Assembly (NCBI RefSeq): GCF_000719265.1
Contig: NZ_JOFL01000006.1
Location: forward strand, 62,001 to 126,000
Length of the DNA stretch: 64,000 nucleotides
DNA from: Streptomyces roseoverticillatus
GTDB lineage: Bacteria; Actinomycetota; Actinomycetes; Streptomycetales; Streptomycetaceae
Reading direction: 5' to 3'
Notes under the pieces: generated by a model
Told to the model about the DNA's origin: nothing
The model's input: the letters and a program-made list of their open reading frames with translations, nothing else
The model's database searches: none
Shown here: one piece after another, positions 25,883 through 34,046 of the stretch
How positions within the stretch are numbered: position 1 is the first letter of the stretch
Layout: every line of letters begins with the position of its first letter
Position numbers and translations under genes: made by a program

Positions 25883-26494
25883 TCAGGCGCCGCGGCCGGC
25901 GAAGCCGAGCCGTTCCTCGACGGCGATGCCGTACCAGTTCAGCTGCCGCACCTTGTCCGGGTTGCTGGTCAGCAGCCTGACCCGGGAGACGCCCAGGGCC
26001 CGGAGCATCTGGGCGGCCGCGTGGTAGTCGCGGGCGTCGTCGGCGAGGCGCAGGCCGTGGCCCGCGGCGCCGGCGCCGCGGCCGCGGTCCGCGGCGCTGT
26101 ACGCGTCGAGCTTGTCGTAGAGGCTGACGTCCCTGCGGCCCTGGCCCTCCTGGCGCAGGTAGAGCAGGATGCCGCCCTCCTCGGCCACCCGCTGCAGCGA
26201 CTCGTCCAGCCGCGGCCCGCAGTCGCACCGGCCCGAGCCGAGGACGTCGCCGGTCAGGCACTCGGAGTGGACCCGGACCAGCGGGACGGCGGGGTGGCGG
26301 GTGTAGGACACCGCGATGTGCTCCAGGCCGTCGGAGAGCCCGTCGAAGGTGATGACGTGCGCGGTCTGCCAGGAGCCGTCGGCCAGGTGGAGCGGGATCT
26401 CCACCCGGGACCGGACGCGGGCCCCGCCCCGGCGGCCGCCCGCCGGGGCCGGCGCCTCGCGGTTCAGCACGTCGCCGTTCAGCACTTCGGGCAC
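25883..26494 (-). CDS. Divergent, C-terminally short GTP cyclohydrolase II homologue
   Basis: A 203-aa RibA-family protein, clearly related to the copy at 47799-48473. The zinc ligands Cys79, Cys90 and Cys92 (SECLTGD...RCDCG) are kept. The catalytic loop, normally EGRGIGLYNK, reads EGQGRRDVSLYDK, with Gln118 in place of the arginine held to act in catalysis. The C-terminus ends about 25-30 residues early, lacking the usual NxxYL.TK..GH end, and only 27 bp separate it from the convergent regulator. GTG 26494 has GGGAGGA upstream. It may be inactive, regulatory, or act on a changed substrate. Confidence 0.8.
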   Translation of the reverse strand: MPEVLNGDVLNREAPAPAGGRRGGARVRSRVEIPLHLADGSWQTAHVITFDGLSDGLEHIAVSYTRHPAVPLVRVHSECLTGDVLGSGRCDCGPRLDESLQRVAEEGGILLYLRQEGQGRRDVSLYDKLDAYSAADRGRGAGAAGHGLRLADDARDYHAAAQMLRALGVSRVRLLTSNPDKVRQLNWYGIAVEERLGFAGRGA

Positions 26495-26600
26495 TGTTCC
26501 TCCCAGGGAGATGCTTGCGCGCCCGGCGCGTCACTCGCACCGGTCGCTCCAGCATCGCCAACGAAGCCGCCGCGGACAGCACGGACCGGCCCGGTACAGC

Positions 26601-26633
26601 GACCGAAGCTTTTCCGCGTCGCGTACCGAACCG
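26601..26633. promoter_or_regulatory. Regulatory region of the short cyclohydrolase gene with GTACCGA motif
   Basis: GTACCGA at 26623-26629, followed by ACCGG, matches motifs upstream of the second cyclohydrolase gene and the hydroxylase operon. GACCGAAGCTTT at 26601-26612 also occurs upstream of the second copy (about 48625). It lies about 130 bp before the GTG start. Likely a shared activator site. Confidence 0.45.
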
Positions 26634-26664
26634 GATCCGTGCCGGGGCGGGATACGGCCGTTGA

Positions 26665-28134
26665 TCAGGCCGTTCGCTCCGATTCCTGGAGCGGTGCCGA
26701 GGCTGCCGGCGCCTCCCCGGAGCCGCCGTCGCCCTCGCCGGTGCGCCTGCGGACGGCGGTCCGCAGGCCGGCGGCGATGCCCAGGAGGGCGCACGCGGCG
26801 GCGATGACGTAGATGATGCCCAGCCCGCGGCTGTCGGCCCAGTCGTGCGAGGAGCCGTAGGCGGTGATGGCGGTGCCGAGGCCGGTCATCACGGCCACGG
26901 ACAGGGTCTCGCACAGCTGCAGGCTCGAACTGGCCGAGCCCTCCTTGCCCTTGGGCGCCAGCGACAGGACGATCGTGGTGACGGCCGGGTAGACGAAGCC
27001 CATGCCGAGGCCCGCGACGGCCCAGCCGACGATGGCGAGCGGGACGCTCTTGAGGTCCGTGCCGACGGCCAGGGCGATCAGCGCGTCACCGGCCACGAGG
27101 AGGACGAAGCCGAGGACGACGCGGGCGTGCCGGCCCTTGCCGCCGCTGCGCGTGTCCAGCTTCGCCTGCAGCCAGGCGCCGCTGACCCAGGTGAGGGCGC
27201 CCGCGGACAGCGCGAGGCCGGAGCCGAGCGTGCTGAGGCCGAGGACGCGGGTCATGCTGAGCGGGAAGAAGGACTCGCCTCCGTAGTAGGCGGCGCTGAC
27301 CAGACCGCGCACGATCATGCCCGCGGGCATGCCGCGGCGGACGGTGAGCGTGCCCGCCGGGAGGAGCTTGTTCAGCACGGGCAGCGTGATCGCGACGCCG
27401 GCCACGACCAGCGGCACCAGCACGGCGATGTTGCGGTTCTCCAGGCCGGCGAGGAGCGCGCCGACGCCGAGCACCAGCAGCACCGTCATCGGCAGCCGGT
27501 TCTCGCCCGGCGTGCCGTCGCCGGTGGGCTTGAGCCCCCGCATCGCGGGCAGGGTGAGCAGGGCGGCGACGGGCACCAGCGGGACGAGGATCAGGAAGAC
27601 CACCCGCCAGTTGGTGGCGCTCGCGATCGCGCCCGCGACGGCCGGGCCGAGCAGCGCGGGCAGCGTCCACGCCGAGGCCACGAGCGCGAGCATCCGGGCG
27701 CGCAGCGCGTCGGGGTAGGCGAGGCCGACGATCAGGTAGGCCAGGGCCAGCACGCCGCCGACGCCCAGGCCCTGGAGGATGCGGCCGGCGAGCAGGACCC
27801 ACCAGTTGCCGGCGATCGCGGCGACCACGCAGCCGATGACGAAGACGATGAAGGCCTGCACGTACGGGCGGGTGGGGCCGCCCTTGTCGGCGCCCTGTCC
27901 GGCGGCGATGGTGCCGAAGAGATTGGCGAGCATGAACGCGGTGAACGCCCAGCCGAAGAGGTGGACCCCGCCGAGGTCCTCGGCGGCCTCGGGCAGGACC
28001 GTGGCGACGCCCAGCCAGAGGAAGGCCACCAGCGTGACCGACGTGATCAGTCCTAATGACAGCGCGCGGTAGCGGGGGGAGAGGACGCCGCCCTCGGCAG
28101 GGTCTGCGGCGGGCGCCCCGGTGTTGTCGGTCAT
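26665..28134 (-). CDS. MFS drug/metabolite exporter
   Basis: A 489-aa membrane protein with about 14 helices, of the DHA2-like drug:H+ antiporter group. It has the loop motif GQGADKGGPTRPYV after the second helix and AGRILQGLGVGGVLALAYLIVG (antiporter motif C region). It is paralogous to the exporter at 37709-39190 (shared YRALsLGlI.SVtlVAF..LGVATVLPe start). It diverges from an ArsR-type gene across an 81-bp region with a palindrome, so it is likely de-repressed by the pathway product or a related ligand. Probable self-resistance pump. Confidence 0.88.
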   Translation of the reverse strand: MTDNTGAPAADPAEGGVLSPRYRALSLGLITSVTLVAFLWLGVATVLPEAAEDLGGVHLFGWAFTAFMLANLFGTIAAGQGADKGGPTRPYVQAFIVFVIGCVVAAIAGNWWVLLAGRILQGLGVGGVLALAYLIVGLAYPDALRARMLALVASAWTLPALLGPAVAGAIASATNWRVVFLILVPLVPVAALLTLPAMRGLKPTGDGTPGENRLPMTVLLVLGVGALLAGLENRNIAVLVPLVVAGVAITLPVLNKLLPAGTLTVRRGMPAGMIVRGLVSAAYYGGESFFPLSMTRVLGLSTLGSGLALSAGALTWVSGAWLQAKLDTRSGGKGRHARVVLGFVLLVAGDALIALAVGTDLKSVPLAIVGWAVAGLGMGFVYPAVTTIVLSLAPKGKEGSASSSLQLCETLSVAVMTGLGTAITAYGSSHDWADSRGLGIIYVIAAACALLGIAAGLRTAVRRRTGEGDGGSGEAPAASAPLQESERTA

Positions 28135-28156
28135 CGGACCTCCGAACCAGTTCTAC

Positions 28157-28172
28157 ATAGGCAATTTCCTAT
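28157..28172. promoter_or_regulatory. Operator candidate between MFS exporter and ArsR genes
   Basis: ATAGGcAATTtCCTAT is a 16-bp near-perfect palindrome in an AT-rich 81-bp divergent promoter. A further ATATAGG lies at 28187-28193. It is the expected place for ArsR-type autorepression and pump control. Confidence 0.55.
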
Positions 28173-28215
28173 TTAGGAGATCCACTATATAGGCGCTGTT
28201 TGATAACCTGTCAAC

Positions 28216-28521
28216 GTGAGAGAACCAGTGGAGGACAAGACGGACGTCGCCATGCTCCGGGCGCTCGGACACCCCGTGCGGCTGGGCATCATGCGCGCGC
28301 TCGCGGCCGAACCCGAGACGTGCGCCTGTGACTTCACCGACCTCTTCGAGGTCACCCAGCCGACCATCAGCCAGCACCTGAAGGTGCTGCGCGAGGCCGG
28401 CCTCGTGGTCACCCGCCGCCGCGGCACCCAGATCTGCTACTCGGTCCGCCCCGAGGGGCTCGACCGGCTCCACGAACTCCTGACGGCCATTCAGCCGCCC
28501 CGGCTCGCCGCGGCCGGCTGA
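28216..28521 (+). CDS. ArsR/SmtB-family winged-helix repressor
   Basis: A 101-aa regulator. The recognition helix region is VTQPTISQHLKVLREAGLV (about 46-65). Cys36 and Cys38 (ETCACDF) stand at the alpha-3 position where arsenic sensors have ELCVCDL, with another Cys at 74, so a thiol-based or metalloid signal is possible, although the adjacent pump is an MFS exporter, not an arsenite carrier. GTG 28216 is the start; no clear ribosome binding site is seen, and GTG 28228 is an alternative. Likely controls the divergent exporter and itself. Confidence 0.85.
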   Translation: MREPVEDKTDVAMLRALGHPVRLGIMRALAAEPETCACDFTDLFEVTQPTISQHLKVLREAGLVVTRRRGTQICYSVRPEGLDRLHELLTAIQPPRLAAAG

Positions 28522-28533
28522 CCTGCCGGGCCC

Positions 28534-28561
28534 GCCCCGGTGCCCGCGAGGACACCGGGGC
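28534..28561. terminator. Bidirectional hairpin between convergent ArsR and methyltransferase genes
   Basis: Perfect 9-bp arms GCCCCGGTG / CACCGGGGC with a 10-nt loop fill the 53-bp gap between convergent stop codons. Confidence 0.7.
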
Positions 28562-28574
28562 CGGCCGGGTGCCT

Positions 28575-29318
28575 TCAGCGGACCGCCTCGAACAGGACGA
28601 TGGGCGGATTGGCCGAGAACCCCTCCCAGTAAGCGGCCCCGAAGCGCGCCAGCGCCGCCTCCGGCACGTGCAGCGGCACCCACGACACCCGGGCGAACCC
28701 CGCCGCCGCGAACGCCGCCTCGTACACCTCCGGCCGGATCAGGCAGGTCTCGAAGGAGACCGGCGGCTCCAGCGCCGCGGTGACCCGGATCCGGGTGCCG
28801 AACGCCGAGGCCTCCAGCGGCTCGAAGGCGAAGCCGTACGGGTCGGGCCGCGGCCCGTCGAAGGAGAAGCGCGGGTTCTGCGTCACCCCGATGAACCGCC
28901 CGCCGCGCGGCAGCCGTTCGAAGGCGCCGCGGCACATGGCCGTCAGCGTCTCCTCCTCCCGCGCGTAGTTGAGCAGGTAGGCGGCGGTCACGACGTCGAA
29001 GCGGCCGAGGTCCGGCAGGTCCGCCGCGTCCGCGGCCACGTAGCGGGTGCCCAGCGGCGCCCGCTCCTCGGCCGCCCGCGCCGCCGCGACCATCGCCTCC
29101 GAGACGTCCGCCCCCACGACCCGGTCCGCGCCCAGCAGCTTGGCCTGACGGGTGTAGAAGCCGTCGCCGCACGCCAGGTCGAGGACGTCCAGCCCGGTCA
29201 CGTCGCCCAGCAGGGCGAGGAAGCTCGCACGCTCGGGATGGACCGTGGGCAGCGACCGCGCGTCCTCCCAGCGCGCTCCGATCACGTCGTACTGCGCTGT
29301 GGTGCGCTCCTGGCTCAT
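28575..29318 (-). CDS. ToxA-like SAM-dependent methyltransferase (copy 1)
   Basis: A 247-aa class I methyltransferase: SAM motif I VLDLACGDGFYTRQA near residue 44, motif II/III ADAADLPDLGRFDVVTAAYLLNYA near 95, and the ending W.GF.ANPPIVLF shared by all three ToxA-like copies here. ToxA of Burkholderia N-methylates the azapteridine core in toxoflavin formation. GGAGGAGA precedes the ATG at 29318. It is the last gene of the run 33876 to 28575, 64 bp after the molybdenum subunit gene. Ring position methylated cannot be predicted. Confidence 0.85.
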   Translation of the reverse strand: MSQERTTAQYDVIGARWEDARSLPTVHPERASFLALLGDVTGLDVLDLACGDGFYTRQAKLLGADRVVGADVSEAMVAAARAAEERAPLGTRYVAADAADLPDLGRFDVVTAAYLLNYAREEETLTAMCRGAFERLPRGGRFIGVTQNPRFSFDGPRPDPYGFAFEPLEASAFGTRIRVTAALEPPVSFETCLIRPEVYEAAFAAAGFARVSWVPLHVPEAALARFGAAYWEGFSANPPIVLFEAVR

Positions 29319-29382
29319 GGGGGGTCTCCTCCGGTGGGCGGGGCCCCGGCCGTGACCGGCCCGGGGACGGTGGTGGGGGCGC

Positions 29383-31704
29383 TCACCGCACCCCGGAGCC
29401 GGGCGTGCGGGTCAGCCCGGCCACGTCCTCGGGGCGCAGGGGGATGCGCGGCAGGTCGAGGCCGGTGGCGTCCCGGACGGCGGCCGCGACCGCGGCCGGG
29501 CTGGAGATGTTCGGCGGCTCGCCCACGCCGCGCACGCCGTAGGGAGCGTGCGGGTCGGCCAGTTCGAGCACGTCGACGTGCATCGGCGGCACGTCGTGGA
29601 CGGTCGGGATCAGGTAGTCGGTGAACGAGGGGTTCTGCATCAGGCCGCCCTCGACCCGTATCTCCTCCATCAGCGCGAGCCCCAGGCCCTGCACGGTGCC
29701 GCCGTGGATCTGGCCCAGCAAGGCCTGCGGGTTGACGGCCTTGCCGACGTCCTGGGCGGTGGCGATCTCGACCGCCCGGACGAGGCCGAGCTCGACGTCC
29801 ACGTCGACCACCGCCCGGTGCGCGGCGAACGCGAACTGGAAGACCGAATCGCCCTGCCCGGTGTGCGGGTCCAGGGGGAACGTGGGCCGGTGGTGCCACT
29901 CGACGGTCTCCTCGACGGCCTCGTCGCCCAGCACGTCGGCCAGCTTGCACAGTACCTGGCCGCCCGCGCCGGTGACCGCACCGCCGGACAGGCCCGTGGC
30001 GGTGCCGGGCCGCCCCAGCAGCCGGTCCGCGCGCTCCAGGACGCGGGCCCGGACGGCTTCCGCGGCCGCCTTGACGGCGCCGCCGGTGACGTACGTCTGG
30101 CGGGAGGACGACGAGGGCCCGGCCGAGCCGAAGGAGCTGTCCCCGAACTCCACCGCCACCTGCTCGACGCCGAGTTCGGTCCGCGCGATCTGGGCCTGCA
30201 CCGTCACCACGCCCTGGCCGACCTCGGCCGCCGCGCTGGTCACCACGGCGCGCACCTGCCCGCCGGCGGACTCCAGCCGGACCCGGGCGGTGGAGTAGTC
30301 GTCGAAGCCCTCCACGAAGCCGACGTTCTTGAAGCCGACGGCGTAGCCCACGCCGCGCACGACGGACTCCCCGCGCGAGGCCGTACGGGCCAGGTGGGCG
30401 CCCTCGGGCGGCGCCGCGGGGGGCATCGGCCGGTCCCGCACCCGGCGCAGCAGTTCGGCGACCGGCGCCGGGTGGTCCAGGACCTGCCCGTTGGCCACCG
30501 CCGACCCCTCGGCCACCGCGTTGCGGACGCGCAGCTCCACCGGGTCCATGCCGAGCTCGCGCGCGAGGCGGTCCATCTGCGACTCGTAGCCGAAGCAGGC
30601 CTGCACGGCGCCGAAGCCGCGCATCGCCCCGCACGGCGGGTTGTTGGTGTAGACGACGCGCACGTCCACTTCCGCGTCCGGGACCTCGTACGGGCCGAGG
30701 GAGCACGTCGCGACGGTGCCGGCGACGGCGGGGGAACTGGAGGAGTAGGCGCCGCCGTCGAGGACGATCGAGGCCCTGACGTAGACGAGCCGGCCGTCGC
30801 GGGTGGCGCCGTGCTCGTAGGCCATCCTCGCCGGGTGGCGGTGCACGTGGCCGACGAACGACTCCTCGCGGGTGTAGCACATCTTCACCGGGCGGCCGGT
30901 GCGCAGGGCGAGCAGGCAGGCGTGCGCGTGCATCGACAGGTCCTCGCGCGCGCCGAACGCCCCGCCGACGCCCGCCAGGTGCAGCCGCACCTTCTCCCGC
31001 GGCAGGCCCAGGGCCGCCACGACCTGGTCGTGGTCCACGTGCAGCCACTGCGTGGCGACGTGCAGGGTCACGCCGCCGTCCGGGTCGGGCACGGCCAGGC
31101 CCGACTCCGGTCCCAGGAAGGCCTGGTCCTGCATGCCGACCTCGTAGACGCCGCGCACCACGACGTCGGCGGTGAGCGGTTCGCCGCGCGCGGCGCGGCC
31201 GCGCCGCAGCGGGACGTGGCGCAGGAGGTTGCCGCCCGCGTGCACGGCGGGGGAGTCCGGGGCGAGGGCCGCCTCGGCGTCGGTGACCGGCGGCAGCACC
31301 TCGTAGGCGACGCGCACCAGCTCCGCGGCGCGGCGGGCCGTCTCCGGGTCCTCGGCGGCCACGACGGCGACCGGCTCGCCCTCGTAGCGCACGGCGTCCA
31401 CGGCGAGCACCGGCTGGTCGACGACCATCGCGCCGTGCAGGTTGCGGCCGGGCACGTCGCGGTGGGTCAGCACCGCGTGGACGCCCGGCAGGGCGAGCGC
31501 CTCCGCGGTGCCGACGGCGAGGATCCGGGCGCGCGGGTGGGGGCTGCGCAGCGTGGTGCCCCACAGCATGTCCCGCGCCTCCAGGTCGGAGGAGTAGGCG
31601 AAGGCGCCGCGGACCTTGAGCGGTCCGTCCGGGCGGGGTGCGCTGTCGCCGACCGCCCCGGGCGTGCGGCGGGAGTCCGGGGTGTGCGGGGTGTACGGGG
31701 TCAC
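29383..31704 (-). CDS. Xanthine dehydrogenase-family molybdenum-binding subunit
   Basis: A 773-aa molybdopterin subunit of a hydroxylase that inserts oxygen from water into an N-heteroaromatic ring. Seen are GGAFGARED (MoCo dithiolene region, near 260), GAMRGFGAVQACFGYE (near 350), GQGVVTVQAQIA (near 490) and GVGEPPN near 735 with the base-like Glu conserved across the family. GTG 31704 starts in a GTGA overlap with the iron-sulfur subunit. Together with the next two subunits it forms a complete enzyme. In an azapteridine cluster a ring carbonyl is the likely product (inference). Confidence 0.9.
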   Translation of the reverse strand: MTPYTPHTPDSRRTPGAVGDSAPRPDGPLKVRGAFAYSSDLEARDMLWGTTLRSPHPRARILAVGTAEALALPGVHAVLTHRDVPGRNLHGAMVVDQPVLAVDAVRYEGEPVAVVAAEDPETARRAAELVRVAYEVLPPVTDAEAALAPDSPAVHAGGNLLRHVPLRRGRAARGEPLTADVVVRGVYEVGMQDQAFLGPESGLAVPDPDGGVTLHVATQWLHVDHDQVVAALGLPREKVRLHLAGVGGAFGAREDLSMHAHACLLALRTGRPVKMCYTREESFVGHVHRHPARMAYEHGATRDGRLVYVRASIVLDGGAYSSSSPAVAGTVATCSLGPYEVPDAEVDVRVVYTNNPPCGAMRGFGAVQACFGYESQMDRLARELGMDPVELRVRNAVAEGSAVANGQVLDHPAPVAELLRRVRDRPMPPAAPPEGAHLARTASRGESVVRGVGYAVGFKNVGFVEGFDDYSTARVRLESAGGQVRAVVTSAAAEVGQGVVTVQAQIARTELGVEQVAVEFGDSSFGSAGPSSSSRQTYVTGGAVKAAAEAVRARVLERADRLLGRPGTATGLSGGAVTGAGGQVLCKLADVLGDEAVEETVEWHHRPTFPLDPHTGQGDSVFQFAFAAHRAVVDVDVELGLVRAVEIATAQDVGKAVNPQALLGQIHGGTVQGLGLALMEEIRVEGGLMQNPSFTDYLIPTVHDVPPMHVDVLELADPHAPYGVRGVGEPPNISSPAAVAAAVRDATGLDLPRIPLRPEDVAGLTRTPGSGVR

Positions 31705-32183
31705 GGTCGGGCCTCCAGGGCGCGCGTGCGGTCGGCGGCCAGGCGGACGGCGTCGAGGATGTGCCGGTAGCCGGTGCAGCGGCACAGGTTCCCCGCGAGG
31801 GCGTCCTTGATCTCGGCCTCGCCGGGGTCGGGGCAGCGGCGCAGCAGGTCCTCGGTGGCCATGAGCATGCCGGGCGTGCAGAAGCCGCACTGCACGGCGC
31901 CGCAGGCGAGGAAGGCCTCCTGCACGGGGTGCGGCCCGTCCTCGCCGGCCAGGCCCTCGACCGTCTCCACGCTCCGGCCGTGGGCCTGGGGCGCGGGCAC
32001 CAGGCACGCGCACACCAGCACCCCGTCCAGGTGGATTGAGCAGGAGCCGCACTGGCCCTGCTCGCAGGCGTTCTTCGCGCCGGACAGGCCGAGGCGCCGC
32101 CGGAGGACGGACAGCAGGCTCTCGGTGCCGGCGACGCCGTCGATGTCGTGCTGCTCGCCGTTCACCGTCAGCGTCAGGCGCAC
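31701..32183 (-). CDS. 2Fe-2S subunit of molybdenum hydroxylase
   Basis: A 160-aa protein with two [2Fe-2S] domains: plant-type ferredoxin motif CEQGQCGSC...C near residues 40-62 and the C-terminal four-helix domain with CGFC (near 101) and CRCTGY (near 137). It passes electrons from the molybdenum centre to FAD. GTG 32183 start overlaps the FAD subunit gene end by 10 bp; its own stop overlaps the molybdenum subunit start. Confidence 0.92.
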   Translation of the reverse strand: MRLTLTVNGEQHDIDGVAGTESLLSVLRRRLGLSGAKNACEQGQCGSCSIHLDGVLVCACLVPAPQAHGRSVETVEGLAGEDGPHPVQEAFLACGAVQCGFCTPGMLMATEDLLRRCPDPGEAEIKDALAGNLCRCTGYRHILDAVRLAADRTRALEARP

Positions 32184-33085
32184 GGTGCCTCCTTCGCGCG
32201 CCGGTCCGCGCAGTAGTCGTCCCAGGCCCGGCCGAGGGAGCGGCGGGCCAGGACGGCCACCGCGTGCCGGCGGTAGGCGGAGGAGCCGCGCACGTCGTCG
32301 GCGGGGGAGGCAGCCGCGGCGGCCAGTTCGCCGAAGCGGGTCAGGACGCTGTCCGGGAGCGGCCTCCGGGACCGCCACAGCCGCCGCTCGGCGAGCTCCC
32401 CGGCCACGAACCCCTCGGCCTCGCACGCCGGCAGGGGCCGGTCCGCCGCCGCGCCGATGCCGGTGCCCACCCGGCCCCGCGAGGGCCACAGCGCCACCGC
32501 GAAGGAACAGGTCGCCACCACCAGGGCGCCGCGCCGCCCCGCCTTGGCGTAGCCCTGCGGGCCCTCCGCCTCGGGCACCCGCACGGCGCGGACCAGCTCG
32601 TCCGGCGCGCGGACCGTGCGGCCCGGGCCGGTGTAGAACTCCCGCACCGGCACCCGCCGGGTGCCGCGCGCGGACACCAGCTCCACCTCCGCGTCGCACG
32701 CCAGCAGCACGGGATGGACGTCGCCGCCGGCCGAGGCGGTGCCGAGGGCGCCGCCCACGGTGCCGCGGTTGCGGATCTGGCGGGAGCCCACCGTGCGGGC
32801 CGCCGCCGCGAGCCCGGGCAGCGGGCCGGCGAGTTCGTCGGCGAGCCGGGTGTAGGGCACGGTCGCCCCGAGCCGGACCCGGCCCGCCGAGCGCTCCCAG
32901 CGGGCCAGGGCGGGGATCCGGGTGAGGTCGACGGCGGCGGGCGGGCGCTCCCGGCCCCGGGCCAGCCGCACCATGACGTCGGTGCCGCCGGCCACGGGCA
33001 CCGTGCCGGCGCGGGCGGCCATCGCGTGCAGCGCCTCGTCCAGCCGGTCGGGCAGGAGGAAGTCCATGGCGGCCGGCAGGCTCAT
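32174..33085 (-). CDS. FAD-binding subunit of molybdenum hydroxylase
   Basis: A 303-aa medium subunit of the CoxM/XdhB type. The FAD motifs PVAGGTDVMV (near 30) and RNRGTVGGALGTASAGGD (near 105) are present, as is the C-terminal domain with AKAGRRGALVVATCSFAVAL. ATG 33085 lies in an ATGA overlap with the stop of the methyltransferase gene upstream, so methylation and hydroxylation functions are co-expressed. Confidence 0.9.
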   Translation of the reverse strand: MSLPAAMDFLLPDRLDEALHAMAARAGTVPVAGGTDVMVRLARGRERPPAAVDLTRIPALARWERSAGRVRLGATVPYTRLADELAGPLPGLAAAARTVGSRQIRNRGTVGGALGTASAGGDVHPVLLACDAEVELVSARGTRRVPVREFYTGPGRTVRAPDELVRAVRVPEAEGPQGYAKAGRRGALVVATCSFAVALWPSRGRVGTGIGAAADRPLPACEAEGFVAGELAERRLWRSRRPLPDSVLTRFGELAAAAASPADDVRGSSAYRRHAVAVLARRSLGRAWDDYCADRRAKEAPCA

Positions 33086-33876
33086 GCGGCCCTGCCCTCG
33101 GTGCACTTGGCGCAGTGGAAGAGCGTCCACGGCGGGTTGGCCCGGAAGTCGTCCCAGTACGCGGGCCCGTGCTCCAGCTCCCCTTCGACGGACAGCCGCA
33201 CCGCGTCCCAGGAGCAGTCGCAGAAGCCGGCGGCGGCGAAGGCCTCCTCGAAGGCCCGGCCGGACGGCAGGTAGGCGGAGAAGCTGATCCGGGGGTCGGT
33301 GTGCGCGGTGACGCGGATCCGGCCGTCGTGCGCCGGGTCCGGCTCCCGCTCGAAGGAGAAGCCGTACCGCTTCGGCAGCGGCCGGTCGAAGTCGAAGTCC
33401 GGGTGGGCGACGAAGGCCCGCAGCGCGCCTCCCGCGCGCAGGTTGCGGGCGCAGGTCCGGGCCATGCGCTCCAGCGCTTCGGGCGAGTCGGCGTAGTTGA
33501 ACAGGTACGCGGCGAGCAGCACGTCGAACTCGCCGAGCCGCGGCAGCGCGGACGCGTCGCCCACGGCGTACTCGACGCCGAGGTGCGTGCGCTCCTCCGC
33601 CGCCCGGCAGGCCTCGATCATCTTCGGGGAGATGTCCACGCCGAGCACGCGGCCCGCCCCCAGCCGGCGGGCGTGCCGGGTGTAGACCCCCGTGCCGCAG
33701 GCGAGGTCGAGCACGTCCTTGCCCCGGACGTCCGCCAGCAGACCCAGCACGCTGGGCCGTTCCACGAACCACGTGAGCGGCAGCGTCTTGGACAGCTCGT
33801 AGTCCTCGCCGATCCGGTCGTACTGCAGGTCGTCGTGGGACGCGCGCGCCGCGCTGCCGTCCGCTGCATCGGCCAT
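33082..33876 (-). CDS. ToxA-like SAM-dependent methyltransferase (copy 2)
   Basis: A 264-aa class I methyltransferase with VLDLACGTGVYTRHA (motif I) and the shared QYDRIGEDYE start and YWDDFRANPPWTLF end. It is the most divergent of the three ToxA-like proteins. I start it at ATG 33876 (MADAADGS), with AAGGTGAGG upstream; the open frame extends 17 codons further. First gene of the methyltransferase-hydroxylase operon, expressed from a 170-bp region that carries a GTACCGA motif. Confidence 0.83.
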   Translation of the reverse strand: MADAADGSAARASHDDLQYDRIGEDYELSKTLPLTWFVERPSVLGLLADVRGKDVLDLACGTGVYTRHARRLGAGRVLGVDISPKMIEACRAAEERTHLGVEYAVGDASALPRLGEFDVLLAAYLFNYADSPEALERMARTCARNLRAGGALRAFVAHPDFDFDRPLPKRYGFSFEREPDPAHDGRIRVTAHTDPRISFSAYLPSGRAFEEAFAAAGFCDCSWDAVRLSVEGELEHGPAYWDDFRANPPWTLFHCAKCTEGRAA

Positions 33877-33979
33877 GGGGAGCCTCACCTTCTTCCGGAG
33901 CTGAGGACTCCAGATTCGGCCGCCCACCGGGTCCGCAGATCACGGAGCGGCCCGTAGCCTTCCCCGGAGCAATTGGGTG

Positions 33980-33990
33980 CCGGTACCGAG
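33980..33990. promoter_or_regulatory. GTACCGA motif upstream of the methyltransferase-hydroxylase operon
   Basis: CCGGTACCGAG, centred about 110 bp before the ATG at 33876, matches motifs upstream of both cyclohydrolase genes. Probable binding site of a cluster activator. Confidence 0.4.
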
Positions 33991-34015
33991 ACGACAGCCG
34001 GCCGCCGCCGGGGGC

Positions 34016-34045
34016 GCGTGCCGCCGCCCGCCGGCGGCAGCACGC
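34016..34045 (-). terminator. Hairpin terminator after the second LAL regulator
   Basis: 13-bp arms (34016-34028 and 34033-34045, GCGTGCCGCCGCC type) with one mismatch and a CGCC loop begin right after the regulator stop codon. Confidence 0.6.
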
Positions 34046-34046
34046 G

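Noticed and set aside
28216..28521. Arsenic resistance operon
   Set aside because: The ArsR-type regulator has a CxC pair, but no arsenate reductase, ArsB/Acr3 or ArsM is present; the neighbour is a drug-type exporter.
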